From: JAICJC01 sp963757605
GTDB lineage: Bacteria; Actinomycetota; Thermoleophilia; Gaiellales; JAICJC01
Direction: 5' to 3'
Length of the DNA stretch: 64,000 nt
Assembly (NCBI GenBank): GCA_963757605.1
Contig: CAVWSF010000004.1
Location: forward strand, 1-64,000
Part shown: piece by piece, positions 32,942-41,947 of the stretch
How the letters are laid out: each line of letters begins with the position of its first letter
How positions within the stretch are numbered: the stretch's first letter is position 1
Program-made: the position numbers and the translations under genes
The notes under the pieces: model-generated
Databases searched by the model: none
The model's input: the letters and a program-made list of their open reading frames with translations, nothing else
Told to the model about the DNA's origin: nothing

Positions 32942-34462
32942 ATGGCCACTGCGGTAGTTGAGGAACGGGAGCTCCTCAAAACGATCAGCTGGTTCGACGG
33001 ATTCGTCGTGGCGCTCGCGAATCCGAGCTTCCTGATCACGGGCCTGGGCGCATCGGTGTTGGGCCTGGGCGGCTGGGGCGCCGTCATCCTCTGGACCGCG
33101 TCAGTCGTCGTGGGCGCGCTCCACAACTACGTCTACTCCGAGACGGCGGCGATGTTCCCGAAGCTCTCGGGCGGCATCGCGATCTACGCGCACGAGGCGT
33201 GGAAGAAGTACCTCTCGTTCGTCGGGCCGGTCGCGGCGTTCGGGTACTGGATCGGCTGGTCGGTCGTGCTCTCGGCCACCGGCGTCGTGGTCGGGTTCCT
33301 GGTCCAGGCCCAGTTCTACACCTCGTCGATCGACTCGACGTTCTGGAACCACTCGGGCCACTTTCTGGGGATCCCGCTCTACTTCTCGTTCCCGATCGCG
33401 CTCACGGTGGTCATCATCGCCGTGATCTGGACGTTCAACGTCATCGGGATGCGGCCGGCGGTGTGGGTCGGATACGTGACCGGCGCGCTCCTCCTGATCC
33501 CGCTCGCGGTGATCATGTTCCTGCCGTACATCACCGGCGACTGGCACTCGTCGAACCTTCACTCGAACGTCAACTGGCACTCGCTGACCGCCGACAACGG
33601 CATCAAGCTCGTGATCGTGTGGCTGTACGTGATGTGCTGGTCGTCGTACGGGATGGAGTGCTGCGCGACGTTCGCGCCCGAATACCACGACACCGAGCGG
33701 GACACCGCGAAGGCCCTGCGGGTCGCCGCGGTGTTCGGCGTGATCACCTACGGCCTGCTGCCGCTCGGCGCCGTGGGGACGTTCGGCGACCAGAACATCA
33801 CCACGGACAACTACCTCGGCAGCTTCTACGCCGACACGTTCCACGACATCCTCGGGACCGGCACGGGGATAGCAATCATCCTGCTCTGCGCCGGAATCGT
33901 GCTCGCGATGAACACCGCAACGGCGGACGGATCGCGGGCGCTCTACGGCATCTCGCAGGACGGGATGACGATCCGCTGGCTGGGGAGGCTCAACCGCTAC
34001 CACGTTCCGGCGAACGCGATGACGGTGGACGCGCTGCTCAACATCGTGCTGCTGTTCACCTACGCGTCCGATCCGATCGGGGCGCTCAAGATCCTGGTGT
34101 TCTCGAACCTCGGCTACGTGCTGTGCCATGTGTTCGCGACGTCCGGATTCGTCCTGCTGCGGCGTGACCGGCCGAACTGGCCGCGCCCGATCAAGGTCGG
34201 CTCGACCTGGGTTGCGGTCTGCTGCGCCCTCTTCGTGTTCGACCTGACGCTCCTCATCTTCGGAGCGGCCAACGTCGGCCTCGCCTACGGCGCCAGCACC
34301 CGGTCGACGCTGATCCCCTCGATCGCCATCCTGATCATCGCGCTCGGCCTGTACATCGTCCGGGTCGTCGTCCAGGACAAGAAGCCGCTGCAGATGCGGC
34401 TGCCCGCCGCCTCGATGCCCGAGGAGGAGAGGGCGATGGACACTCCCACCACGTCGATCTGA
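32942..34462 (+). CDS. APC-family amino acid/polyamine permease
   Basis: 506 residues from ATG 32942 behind a GGGAGG site, about twelve membrane helices. The first helix region (ISWFDGFVVALANPSFLITG, GLGGWGAVILWTASVV) and the helix-6 region with YGMECCATFAPEYHDTERDT follow the amino acid-polyamine-organocation fold. Substrate unknown; in a genome rich in amine catabolism an amino acid or amine is likely. Preceded by an inverted repeat at 32865-32898. Confidence 0.85.
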   Translation: MATAVVEERELLKTISWFDGFVVALANPSFLITGLGASVLGLGGWGAVILWTASVVVGALHNYVYSETAAMFPKLSGGIAIYAHEAWKKYLSFVGPVAAFGYWIGWSVVLSATGVVVGFLVQAQFYTSSIDSTFWNHSGHFLGIPLYFSFPIALTVVIIAVIWTFNVIGMRPAVWVGYVTGALLLIPLAVIMFLPYITGDWHSSNLHSNVNWHSLTADNGIKLVIVWLYVMCWSSYGMECCATFAPEYHDTERDTAKALRVAAVFGVITYGLLPLGAVGTFGDQNITTDNYLGSFYADTFHDILGTGTGIAIILLCAGIVLAMNTATADGSRALYGISQDGMTIRWLGRLNRYHVPANAMTVDALLNIVLLFTYASDPIGALKILVFSNLGYVLCHVFATSGFVLLRRDRPNWPRPIKVGSTWVAVCCALFVFDLTLLIFGAANVGLAYGASTRSTLIPSIAILIIALGLYIVRVVVQDKKPLQMRLPAASMPEEERAMDTPTTSI

Positions 34463-34535
34463 TCGAACCGGAGCCGGGGGGCGGGGCGACCCGCTCCCCG
34501 GCAGGTGATCCGCAGCCGGCGCCGAACCGAGTGCC

Positions 34536-35441
34536 ATGGGCAGGTTCGACCCCCGTTGGCTGCGGGCCGCTCGCCTCGCCGGGGCGACGCTCGTGGCGGT
34601 CGGCGCCTTCGACATCGTCCTTCGCGGGCACTCGCTGAGCAGAAACGAGGACGGGGCCATCCTCCTCGTGGCCGGCGCGGCCCTTCTCGCCCTGCACGTC
34701 GTGCTCGCACGGCGCGGCGGTCCTAACTCCACCGACGCGCTCCTCGCAGCGGCCCTGGCAGTGCCGTTCGTCCCGGCCGGTATCGCGCTCCTCGCCTACT
34801 CGCCGCCCTCCGCCGCCTCGTTCCTCGGGTCCGCCGGCGACATCCTCTCACCGTTTCGGGACGCGGCATCGGCCGGCCTCCTCGTAGCGGCGGTGGCGTT
34901 CGCTGGCGCCTACGCGCTGACGCGGCAGCCGCGCTGGGTGCTCGTGGTCGCGCTCGCGGTCGGTTTCGGGATCGAGCTCCAGAGCGCAGCGCCGATCCCG
35001 GTCTTCTTCGGCACCTCGACCGACAGGTGGACTCCCGCCCTCATCCTGGCCGTCGCGGCGGCGGTCACCGTCGCCGCCGCATGGAAGGTGCCGTGGGAGG
35101 CCGAGCGCCGGAACCTGCTGGTCGCCGCCGCCATCATGCTCGCCGCCGCGGCCGAGGCCAGGGCGTTCGGCGGGACCGCCGACGCCGGCCGTGACCTGTT
35201 CCTCGCCGGGCTCCTGGCCGCGAGCGTCGCGATCGCCTGGTGGCGGGCGACGCCCGGCATCGCCGTCGCGGTCATCTTCACCGGCGGCGTCCTCACCCTC
35301 TCGCTCTCGCAGCGCTCGGGCTACTTCGGGGTGGCTGCCGTGCTGGCCGGCGCCGCGCTCGCCGGAGCGGCGACGTTCTGGAGCGTGCGGTCGGCCAACG
35401 GCGGCGGGCCGCCGGCGCTGCCGCCGGCTCCCGCCGCCTGA
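34536..35441 (+). CDS. Polytopic membrane protein of unknown function
   Basis: 301 residues, about nine or ten hydrophobic helices evenly spaced (for example LLVAGAALLALHVVLA, ASAGLLVAAVAFAGAYAL, FLAGLLAASVAIAWWRA), no catalytic motif that I can recognise. Ends with a Pro/Ala tail. Convergent with the acyl-CoA dehydrogenase gene four bases away. Confidence 0.6.
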   Translation: MGRFDPRWLRAARLAGATLVAVGAFDIVLRGHSLSRNEDGAILLVAGAALLALHVVLARRGGPNSTDALLAAALAVPFVPAGIALLAYSPPSAASFLGSAGDILSPFRDAASAGLLVAAVAFAGAYALTRQPRWVLVVALAVGFGIELQSAAPIPVFFGTSTDRWTPALILAVAAAVTVAAAWKVPWEAERRNLLVAAAIMLAAAAEARAFGGTADAGRDLFLAGLLAASVAIAWWRATPGIAVAVIFTGGVLTLSLSQRSGYFGVAAVLAGAALAGAATFWSVRSANGGGPPALPPAPAA

Positions 35442-35445
35442 CCGT

Positions 35446-36825
35446 CTACGCCGAGCCGGCCTCGGCGAGGAGCTTCTCTGCCAGCTCCCGCTTCTGGTCG
35501 GCCGTCATCTTCTTGAACTCGTTCTCGAGCGCCCGCCGGTTGATGACCTGGTTCCAGTAGTCGAGCGACTCCATGCCCAGGAGGGCGGTCTTCCCCACGA
35601 ACTGGCGCAGCACCTCGTTGGTCGGGCCCATCACCCAGCCGGCCTTGCCGTCGCGCAGGTAGCGCTCGAGCTGGAGCGGCTCCTTCTTGAAGCCGGTGCC
35701 GCCGCAGCAGTGCAGCATCTTGTCGACGACGTGGGCCACGTTCTTGGCCGCGTTGAACTTGATCTGCCACAGCCAGTGCAGGTAGTTGCCGCGGGCCAGC
35801 TCACCCACCGCGGGGTTCGTCTGCGAGCCGTCGGTCACGCCGTCGAGCGCCTGGGCGACGCCGAAGACGAACGACCGCGAGGCGTTCGTGTCCATGATCG
35901 CCTCGCCGACCGTGTCCTGGATGGTCGGGTAGTCGCACACCCGGAGGCCCACGTCCTTGTGGGTCTTGCGAGTGGTGTGGCGGATCGCGATGTCGATCGC
36001 GCCGAGCGAGATGCCGTTCCACGTGCCGGACGAGCCGATCAGGAAGTTCGGGTCGACCGACTCGTCGTTCGAGTTGGCGCCGTCGCCGACAGGGCCGACC
36101 AACTGGCCCTCGGGGACGAACTTCCAGTCGAGCAGGAGCGAGCCGGACTGGTTCCCGCGCAGGCCCATGGCGTCCCACTCCTCGGGCTTCGCCTCGATCT
36201 CGTCCTTGTCGACGACGAACACCGACAGGTTCGAGTAGTCGCCGCCGTAGTCGGGCGACGTCGTCTGGAGGACGTAGAAGTCGGCGAACCCGGCCGACGT
36301 CGTCCACGACGCCTTCTTCAGCACCTCGAAACCGCCGTCGACGCGGCGGGCGCCGGACGCGATCGGGTACCAGAAGTGCGACCCGGTCTCGGGGTCCGAG
36401 TACGAGAGCGTCCCGATCAGGCCGTCGCGCACCTTCTTCAGGTACTTCTCGATCGTGTACTCGGTGGGACGCAGCTTCAGCGCCTCGACGGCACCGATGT
36501 GCATGACGTAGCACATGGCGCAGGACGCGTCCCCGTAGCGCGCGATCGTCTCGGTGACGTTCGCGTACATGACGTGGTTCTGGCCGAGTCCTCCCCACTC
36601 CTTCGGCAGCATCAAACCGAGGAAGCCGTCGGGCGCGAGCGCCTCGAGGCTCAGGCGCGGGAACGTCAGCGTCCTGTCGTTCTCGGCCGCGAGTGGCCGG
36701 ATGGTCTCCTCGCAGATCTGCTTCAGGCGCTCGAGCAGCCCGAGCTGCTCCTCGGTGAGATACCACTCGGGGTTGAACATGGGATCCAGCCCGTTCATGG
36801 CCGAATCGGGAACGACCGTTGCCAT
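35446..36825 (-). CDS. Acyl-CoA dehydrogenase family flavoprotein
   Basis: 459 residues from ATG 36825. ICEETIRPLAAENDRT, FLGLMLPKEWGGLGQNHVMY, GTLSYSDPETGSHFWYPIAS, WTTSAGFADFYVLQT and the C-terminal HCCGGTGFKKEPLQLERYLR, RDGKAGWVMGPTNEVLRQFV give the full acyl-CoA dehydrogenase fold with the FAD/substrate contacts. Oxidises an acyl-CoA or related substrate; which one is unknown. A perfect palindrome lies 14 bases upstream. Confidence 0.88.
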   Translation of the reverse strand: MATVVPDSAMNGLDPMFNPEWYLTEEQLGLLERLKQICEETIRPLAAENDRTLTFPRLSLEALAPDGFLGLMLPKEWGGLGQNHVMYANVTETIARYGDASCAMCYVMHIGAVEALKLRPTEYTIEKYLKKVRDGLIGTLSYSDPETGSHFWYPIASGARRVDGGFEVLKKASWTTSAGFADFYVLQTTSPDYGGDYSNLSVFVVDKDEIEAKPEEWDAMGLRGNQSGSLLLDWKFVPEGQLVGPVGDGANSNDESVDPNFLIGSSGTWNGISLGAIDIAIRHTTRKTHKDVGLRVCDYPTIQDTVGEAIMDTNASRSFVFGVAQALDGVTDGSQTNPAVGELARGNYLHWLWQIKFNAAKNVAHVVDKMLHCCGGTGFKKEPLQLERYLRDGKAGWVMGPTNEVLRQFVGKTALLGMESLDYWNQVINRRALENEFKKMTADQKRELAEKLLAEAGSA

Positions 36826-36838
36826 ACAAAAGCTCCTC

Positions 36839-36854
36839 TCCTGGCGTGCCAGGA
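36839..36854 (-). promoter_or_regulatory. Palindrome upstream of the acyl-CoA dehydrogenase gene
   Basis: TCCTGGC and GCCAGGA form perfect 7-bp arms with a 2-base centre, 14 bases before the ATG at 36825. TGGCGTGC and GCCAGGAAT also occur in the repeat upstream of the ammonium transporter at 39509-39549, so a shared regulator is possible. Confidence 0.35.
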
Positions 36855-36883
36855 ATATCCTACCGACGCGCCGGGCGCCGGGT

Positions 36884-38143
36884 CTATGTCCCACCGGCCA
36901 CGGGCGCGGGCTCCAGAGTGTCAACCGTCCACTCGGGCTCGATCAGCCCGAGCCGGTTGGCCAGCCAGCTCGCCGTCGTCGCCTGAACGAGCAGGGTGGC
37001 CACGATCGCCAGCGCCACGACGCTGACGATCAGCTGGGCATGGGGCACGTTCGTCTGAAGCAGGATCCCCCCGAGCGCCGCCGGAACGACGCCCGTCTCA
37101 CGCGTCCAGCACAGGAAGAGCCTCTCGGACCGGGTCCATCGCGCGCGCCTGTCCGGATACGTGCACACCAGGACCGCTACCGGACGGGCGACCAGGATGA
37201 ACACCGCGAGCACCGCCAGCCCCGACCACAGGTGCTGCCAGATGTCCTCGAGCGGCAGGTTCGCTCCGAGCGTGATGAACACGAGCATCGTGACGATGTC
37301 GGCCACGCTGGTGACGAAGCTCAGGAGCTCGCGCGCGTGGCGCGGGTGCATGTCGAGCCCGAAGAGCTCCATGTTCCCAACGATGAGGCCGGCGATGAAC
37401 GCCCCCAGGTACCCGCTGCCGTCGATCGACTCCAGCGAGAAGTACCCAGCGGAGACGGCGACGAGCGCGGCGATCGCCGGGGACTCTCGCCAGATCCCGA
37501 TACGCCGGCTTGACACCGTGGCGGCAAGCACGAAGCCCACGACGATCCCGATCGCGGCGCTCGACACGAGGTTGCGAACGAACGACGCCAGCTCGGACGT
37601 GACCGATGCGTGGCCCGTCACGACGACGCCCGCGATCGCAAGCGCCAGGATCGCGCCGGTCGGGTCGTTGAACGCGGACTCGGCGATAACGGTCTGGGAC
37701 ACCTTGGGCCGGATGCGGATGCGCGAGAACAGCGGGATCAGGATCGCCGGGTCGGTCGGAGCCAGCACGGCGCCCATCAGGAGGGCCGCATCGGCCGGAA
37801 GACCGAAGACGACGGCCGCGGCGAGCCCGGTGACGATCGCGGTGAGCACGACTCCCGGCAGCACGAGGAGACTCAAGCCGAGGCTCACGGTCCGGAGCAC
37901 ATGGAGCGACAGGCTGAGACCACCGTAGAACAGGATGAAGCCGACACCGACCGTCAGGATGAGCTCCACCCCGACCGATCCGATCGGGGCTTCGGCGATA
38001 TCGAGCGCGGATGGCCCGATCAGCACGCCGAAGCCGACCATGATCACGATCTCGGGCAGGCCGATGAGATCGGCCACCAGACGCGCGAAGAGGCCGCAGG
38101 CCAGGATCAGCGAGACCGTGAGGGTGAGGTCCTGGGCGGACAC
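36884..38143 (-). CDS. Monovalent cation:proton antiporter (CPA1/NhaP-like)
   Basis: 419 residues, about twelve membrane helices. AVLAPTDPAILIPLF and VIAESAFNDPTGAILALAIA carry the TDP and ND motifs of CPA1 exchangers. Exchanges Na+ or K+ for protons. Five bases separate it from the upstream MCP-like gene, so the two are probably one transcript. Paralogous in type to the antiporter at 45510. Confidence 0.88.
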   Translation of the reverse strand: MSAQDLTLTVSLILACGLFARLVADLIGLPEIVIMVGFGVLIGPSALDIAEAPIGSVGVELILTVGVGFILFYGGLSLSLHVLRTVSLGLSLLVLPGVVLTAIVTGLAAAVVFGLPADAALLMGAVLAPTDPAILIPLFSRIRIRPKVSQTVIAESAFNDPTGAILALAIAGVVVTGHASVTSELASFVRNLVSSAAIGIVVGFVLAATVSSRRIGIWRESPAIAALVAVSAGYFSLESIDGSGYLGAFIAGLIVGNMELFGLDMHPRHARELLSFVTSVADIVTMLVFITLGANLPLEDIWQHLWSGLAVLAVFILVARPVAVLVCTYPDRRARWTRSERLFLCWTRETGVVPAALGGILLQTNVPHAQLIVSVVALAIVATLLVQATTASWLANRLGLIEPEWTVDTLEPAPVAGGT

Positions 38144-38148
38144 GTCCG

Positions 38149-38808
38149 TTACTCGGGACCGTCGGCCGGGGGATCCTCGATCCGTCCCTCCGCGGCTTTA
38201 GCGACGTCGTTCGCCGTCAGGAGCAGGATGATGACGAACAGGCCCGTGACCAGGGCGGCGATCAGAAGCAGCCGCAGCGCGTCGCGACGGGTGTCCCGGA
38301 AACGGGCGTTCTCGGCGGCGGCGGTCCTGCCCTCGAGGCCCGCAAGGCCCTGAGCCGCCGCCGCCGCCCGGTGGAAGTTGACGATCTCGGGCCCGAGGAG
38401 GAGGCGCTTGACCTCCGCCGCGCGCCCGGCCCGCACGGCGGCATACGCCTCGGCGTCGAGCCGCATGAAGTCGTCGGACGCGTCGTCGATGCGCCGGAGC
38501 AGCGGCCGCTCGGCGGCCCCGGTCAGCAATCGGTGTGCGCGGGCCCTGTCCGCGTTGAACCGGGCGACCGACCGGAGAAACTGCGGGCGGCTCTGGCCGT
38601 CGTCATAGCCATACGCCGTCTGCCACCCGTTGTAATCCGTGACGTCGAACTTGAGCTGCAGGGCGATTGCGCTTGCGGTCGATGCGGCCTGCACGGCGTC
38701 GAACCGGTCGCCAACGCGGCTCATCCCCCAGATCCCCACGCCTGCCACGACCGTCAGTCCGAGGACGGTGACGACGATGGCGGCATAGAGCTTCGTGCGT
38801 ATGGTCAC
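38149..38808 (-). CDS. Membrane protein with a chemoreceptor-like four-helix-bundle sensor
   Basis: 219 residues with two membrane helices (LYAAIVVTVLGLTVVAGVG and LLLIAALVTGLFVIILLLTA) bracketing a helical extracytoplasmic domain of about 150 residues. The layout matches the ligand-binding part of methyl-accepting chemotaxis proteins, but HAMP and signalling domains are missing. It may be a sensor subunit for the adjacent antiporter or a truncated receptor. GTG start at 38808. Confidence 0.55.
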   Translation of the reverse strand: MTIRTKLYAAIVVTVLGLTVVAGVGIWGMSRVGDRFDAVQAASTASAIALQLKFDVTDYNGWQTAYGYDDGQSRPQFLRSVARFNADRARAHRLLTGAAERPLLRRIDDASDDFMRLDAEAYAAVRAGRAAEVKRLLLGPEIVNFHRAAAAAQGLAGLEGRTAAAENARFRDTRRDALRLLLIAALVTGLFVIILLLTANDVAKAAEGRIEDPPADGPE

Positions 38809-38941
38809 GATTGGGGCCTGCCGCGCGGTCGAGGACAGCGGGGCCGGGGACGGCCGATTCTACGCGGCGAGCGCGGCGAGCCGCCGGGCTGACTTGACGT
38901 TTCCGAGCCGATGGCGGACGATCCTCGCCGTGGCAGTCCTG

Positions 38942-39154
38942 ATGTATTTCCAGTCGCAGCGTGGGGGCGTGCCGCCTCTGGTGTCGCTGACTCTCCTGGT
39001 CGTGCTGTACCTGACCGTGATCGAGCTGCGGCCGCTGCGGATGTCGTTCCGCCTCAAGGCCTGGTGGTTCAGCCTCGCGCTCCTGACGCACTTCTTCGGC
39101 TACCTGCTGCTGCGCGGCTACGTCTACTACCAGCACAGGACCGGCGAAGGGTGA
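38942..39154 (+). CDS. Small two-helix membrane protein, unknown
   Basis: 70 residues from ATG 38942, with two hydrophobic segments (LVSLTLLVVLYLTVIEL, WWFSLALLTHFFGYLLL). The frame is open further upstream to 38795, where it would overlap the minus-strand gene; TTG 38894 is another possible start. Its stop overlaps the GTG of the next gene by four bases. No family recognised. Confidence 0.5.
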   Translation: MYFQSQRGGVPPLVSLTLLVVLYLTVIELRPLRMSFRLKAWWFSLALLTHFFGYLLLRGYVYYQHRTGEG

Positions 39155-39498
39155 GCGAGTCCGTCGAGCGCCGGCGCGCACCGCGGCTGCCAATCGATCC
39201 GCGCCTCTTCGCGCTCCTCCTGCTCCTGCCGCTGACCTTCCTGGCGTCTCGAAGCTGCGGCGAGGCCCAACAACAGGTCACCCAGAGCGAGGCCGTCGCG
39301 ATCGCGAAGGGCCAGATCACGTACCACCCTGATGGCGCGAATGTCAGGTTCGTCAGGCGCGGCATCCCATCCAGGACCTACTGGGCGGTCTCGCTCTGGC
39401 AGCGTGCGGCCAACGGTGGGCATACGAACGTGACCGTCGTCGTGGTCGACGCCGCGACGGGCGGCGTGACCCAGGTGAACCGCGATACCAGCCCCTGA
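39151..39498 (+). CDS. Exported protein with a PepSY-like domain
   Basis: 115 residues from GTG 39151. A hydrophobic N-terminal helix (LFALLLLLPLTFLAS) is followed by VTQSEAVAIAKGQITY and TYWAVSLWQR, VTVVVVDAATGGVTQVNRD, the strand-helix pattern of PepSY domains that often inhibit peptidases or act at the membrane. A Cys after the hydrophobic stretch could be a lipid site but the lipobox is poor. Overlaps the previous small membrane gene. Confidence 0.55.
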   Translation: MSESVERRRAPRLPIDPRLFALLLLLPLTFLASRSCGEAQQQVTQSEAVAIAKGQITYHPDGANVRFVRRGIPSRTYWAVSLWQRAANGGHTNVTVVVVDAATGGVTQVNRDTSP

Positions 39499-39508
39499 TC
39501 GCGTCCTC

Positions 39509-39549
39509 GCACGCCAGGAATTGGGGGGTTTCGCTCATCCGTGGCGTGC
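39509..39549 (+). promoter_or_regulatory. Inverted repeat upstream of the ammonium transporter
   Basis: GCACGCCA (39509-39516) and TGGCGTGC (39542-39549) are perfect 8-bp arms about 140 bases before the transporter start. The same half-site (TGGCGTGC, GCCAGGAAT) occurs in the palindrome at 36839-36854. Candidate operator for nitrogen or amine control. The remainder of the gap to 39686 shows only the AGGAGG ribosome site at 39672-39677. Confidence 0.35.
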
Positions 39550-39686
39550 TGTAGTGTCGTCCGATCCCGGAGCCGGGACGAGGTCACGACCAAGCGAAAG
39601 GCAGGTGGTGATTCGATGAGGTCCGGACGACTCGCGCTCTCACGCGGACGAGGACGCGCGATTCACGTCGATGAGGAGGCCGGCCC

Positions 39687-41126
39687 GTGAGCCATGTCCT
39701 CTTGGCGCTGCCGGCGCTGGCGGAGACGATCCAGTCGCTCACCGACAAGATCAGTCTCGACAGCCAGATCCTGACCGAGCAGTTCTACTACTGGACGGTC
39801 GTCGTGATGTGGCTGATCCACGTCGGCTTCATGTCGTACGAAGCCGGGGCGGCACGACGGAAGAACGTCATGTCCACCGCCATCAAGAACATCCTGACGA
39901 TCGCGGTCGTCACGCCCACGTTCCTGTACTTCGGCTGGTGGATCTACGGCTGCATGGAGACCGGTCTCATCCCGCAGGGGCCCGACAGCCTCCAGGGCGG
40001 CCTCCAGTTCTGCGCCACCACGTATCCGTGGTCCGCCAATCTGGCCCCCAACCTGACCGACCACATCAGCGCCGTGTTCTGGGGCGCGTTCCTGCTCTTC
40101 TCGTGGACGACCGGGTCGATCATGTCCGGCGCCATCATCGAGCGGGCGCGGGTCTCTGCCTACCTCCTGCTCACCGTCATGCTCGGCTCCGTCATCTGGA
40201 TCCTCGACGCAGCCTGGGGATGGAGCGCGGGCGGCTGGCTCACCACCGGCTTCGGCTTCCACGACTCGATCGCCTCGGCGGTCGTGCACGGCGTCGCCGG
40301 CGCCTTCACCCTTGGAGTCCTCTTCCAGATTGGGCCCCGTATCGGGAAATACGATCGCGCCGGACTTGCGCGGACATTCAAACCCCACAACCTGCACCTG
40401 ACGTTGATGGGGCTCATGCTGATCTTCACGGGGTTCTACGGCTTCTATGCCGCCTGTCTCGTCATCACGTCCACGTCGTTCCCCGGCTGGCTCAACATCT
40501 ATCTCTCGCCCACGACGCTCGGATCGATCTTCTTCGCGATCACAGTCGGGTTCGCCGGCGGCTTCACCGGCGGGTACTTCGCCAGCAAGGGAGACCCCTT
40601 CTGGACGCTGTCGGGGGGTCTCGCCGGTGTCATCTCGGTGTCGGCCGGCGCCGACGTCTACTCGCCGTCCCTCGACTATCTGATCGCGATGTTCGGCGGC
40701 GGCACCGCGGTGTTCGTCGGACACTTCATCGAGCGCAGGATGCGCGTCGACGACGCGGTCGGGGCGGTGGCCGTCCACGGCTACTCTGGCTTCTGGGGGA
40801 TCATCGCCGTGGGGCTCTTCGCATCGGGGTACCCAACGGGGGTCAACAACGTCCCGTCCTCGATGGGCGGGCAGTTGATGGGACTCATGACCTTCCTCCC
40901 GCTGGGGTTCTTCGGCGGATACATCCCGGCCCTGATCCTCAGGAAGGCCGGCCTGCTCCGCGTCCCCCTGGAGGTGGAGCTCGAAGGGCTCGACATTGCC
41001 GAATTCGAGACCGATTTCTATCCGGAGTTCGAACGGCCGAGCGAGCCCATCATCCTGCCCAACGGCGATGAGGTCGACGCCGCGCCCGTCTTACTCGAGG
41101 CGTACAACCAGGTGCGGAGGCAGTAG
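39687..41126 (+). CDS. amt: Ammonium/methylammonium transporter
   Basis: 479 residues, eleven membrane helices, GTG start nine bases after AGGAGG. The twin pore histidines are present: His201 in SAVVHGVAGAFTLG and His364 in VAVHGYSGFWGIIAVGLFAS. MSYEAGAARRKNVMSTAIKN replaces the usual GLVRRKN-type first segment. The protein has an N-terminal extension and a soluble C-terminus of about 60 residues (LEGLDIAEFETDFYPEFERP). Amt proteins also carry methylammonium, which would suit the methylamine locus 3 kb downstream. Four very small genes follow. Confidence 0.9.
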   Translation: MSHVLLALPALAETIQSLTDKISLDSQILTEQFYYWTVVVMWLIHVGFMSYEAGAARRKNVMSTAIKNILTIAVVTPTFLYFGWWIYGCMETGLIPQGPDSLQGGLQFCATTYPWSANLAPNLTDHISAVFWGAFLLFSWTTGSIMSGAIIERARVSAYLLLTVMLGSVIWILDAAWGWSAGGWLTTGFGFHDSIASAVVHGVAGAFTLGVLFQIGPRIGKYDRAGLARTFKPHNLHLTLMGLMLIFTGFYGFYAACLVITSTSFPGWLNIYLSPTTLGSIFFAITVGFAGGFTGGYFASKGDPFWTLSGGLAGVISVSAGADVYSPSLDYLIAMFGGGTAVFVGHFIERRMRVDDAVGAVAVHGYSGFWGIIAVGLFASGYPTGVNNVPSSMGGQLMGLMTFLPLGFFGGYIPALILRKAGLLRVPLEVELEGLDIAEFETDFYPEFERPSEPIILPNGDEVDAAPVLLEAYNQVRRQ

Positions 41127-41129
41127 GAG

Positions 41130-41246
41130 ATGTTCGCCTTGATACTCGGACTCGTGCTTCAGATCGCGGTGGTCGGAGGCCTCTTCATCTGGGGCTTCCG
41201 CAAGGACCGCCGCCTCCGCGACGAGTTCCCGGAGAGGTACGTATGA
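41130..41246 (+). CDS. 38-residue single-helix membrane protein
   Basis: ATG 41130 starts three bases after the transporter stop. MFALILGLVLQIAVVGGLFI is one membrane helix, followed by a basic tail (WGFRKDRRLRDEFPERYV). First of three tiny membrane proteins behind amt. No family recognised; a small subunit or regulator of the transporter is possible. Confidence 0.6.
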   Translation: MFALILGLVLQIAVVGGLFIWGFRKDRRLRDEFPERYV

Positions 41247-41258
41247 GAAGGGAGACGC

Positions 41259-41591
41259 ATGGCCATTGACTCCGTTCCGAGCTGTGTTCAGCACGGCGTG
41301 GCGGCGGCCGACGGCACCATCAAGCCCTACGAGCACTGCGCAGCCTTCTACACCTACGCGTCCAACCAGACGTTCGACGCCAAGACGACCAGTTCGTTCT
41401 GGCTGGGCGCCAGCAACGGCACCCTCCTCCTGGTCGCGCTCGGCATAATCGTCATGGTGGCCGCGCTTGTGGCCTGGGTCGTGACCGAGGACACACGGCT
41501 CATCGCCCAGGCTCAGCGGCTCCGCGCCGCCCAGTCGGGCGCAGGCGCCGCGGCGCCCACACCTCCACCCCCACCGGCGGCGAGCGCATGA
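41259..41591 (+). CDS. 110-residue single-helix membrane protein
   Basis: An N-terminal segment with three Cys and His residues (VPSCVQHGVAAADGTIKPYE, HCAAFYTYASNQTFDAKTTS) is followed by one helix (NGTLLLVALGIIVMVAALVA) and a Pro/Ala-rich cytoplasmic tail. Same operon as amt, 12 bases after the previous small gene. The paired Cys/His outside the membrane could bind a metal or form a disulfide. No family recognised. Confidence 0.6.
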   Translation: MAIDSVPSCVQHGVAAADGTIKPYEHCAAFYTYASNQTFDAKTTSSFWLGASNGTLLLVALGIIVMVAALVAWVVTEDTRLIAQAQRLRAAQSGAGAAAPTPPPPPAASA

Positions 41592-41618
41592 GAACCGGTC
41601 ATCACGAAGGAGGCGAGC

Positions 41619-41756
41619 GTGCCTGAGAAGCACCCGGAGTTCGACCCGATGCAGACCCATCGCAAGGAGTTCGAATACGCGGTGATCGCGATCTGCCTGG
41701 TCTGCATCGTGATCGTCCTGTTCGTCACCCAGGCCACGCACTGGGGTAACCAGTGA
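41619..41756 (+). CDS. 45-residue single-helix membrane protein
   Basis: GTG 41619 behind GAAGGAGG. A polar N-terminus (VPEKHPEFDPMQTHRKEFEY) leads to one helix (AVIAICLVCIVIVLFVTQA). Third of the small membrane proteins behind amt; too short for general gene callers. No family recognised. Confidence 0.55.
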   Translation: MPEKHPEFDPMQTHRKEFEYAVIAICLVCIVIVLFVTQATHWGNQ

Positions 41757-41769
41757 CCGGAGCGTCCGC

Positions 41770-41931
41770 GTGAAGCGGCTGAGCTGCCGGATCTGCGGCC
41801 GCCAGGAGGTGTGGGGCCTCCTGTCCTCCCACGCCTGGGGCCATACCGAGGACGGCCAGGGCCGTATCTGCCCGGCGTGCGTCACGAAGGACGAGATCCG
41901 GGAGCAGACAGCGCAAGGCGACACCGCCTAG
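41770..41931 (+). CDS. 53-residue zinc-ribbon protein
   Basis: GTG 41770 to TAG 41929-41931. CRICGRQEVWGLLSSHAWGH and CPACVTKDEI give two Cys-x2-Cys knuckles about 29 residues apart, a zinc ribbon. Last gene of the amt operon; a strong hairpin follows at 41948. No family recognised. Confidence 0.6.
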   Translation: MKRLSCRICGRQEVWGLLSSHAWGHTEDGQGRICPACVTKDEIREQTAQGDTA

Positions 41932-41947
41932 CGAGCAGTCTGAAAAC

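Noticed and set aside
34285..34732. Minus-strand frames opposite the permease end and the 34536 gene
   Set aside because: Arg/Pro-rich shadow sequence without any domain; the plus-strand frames have regular membrane helices.
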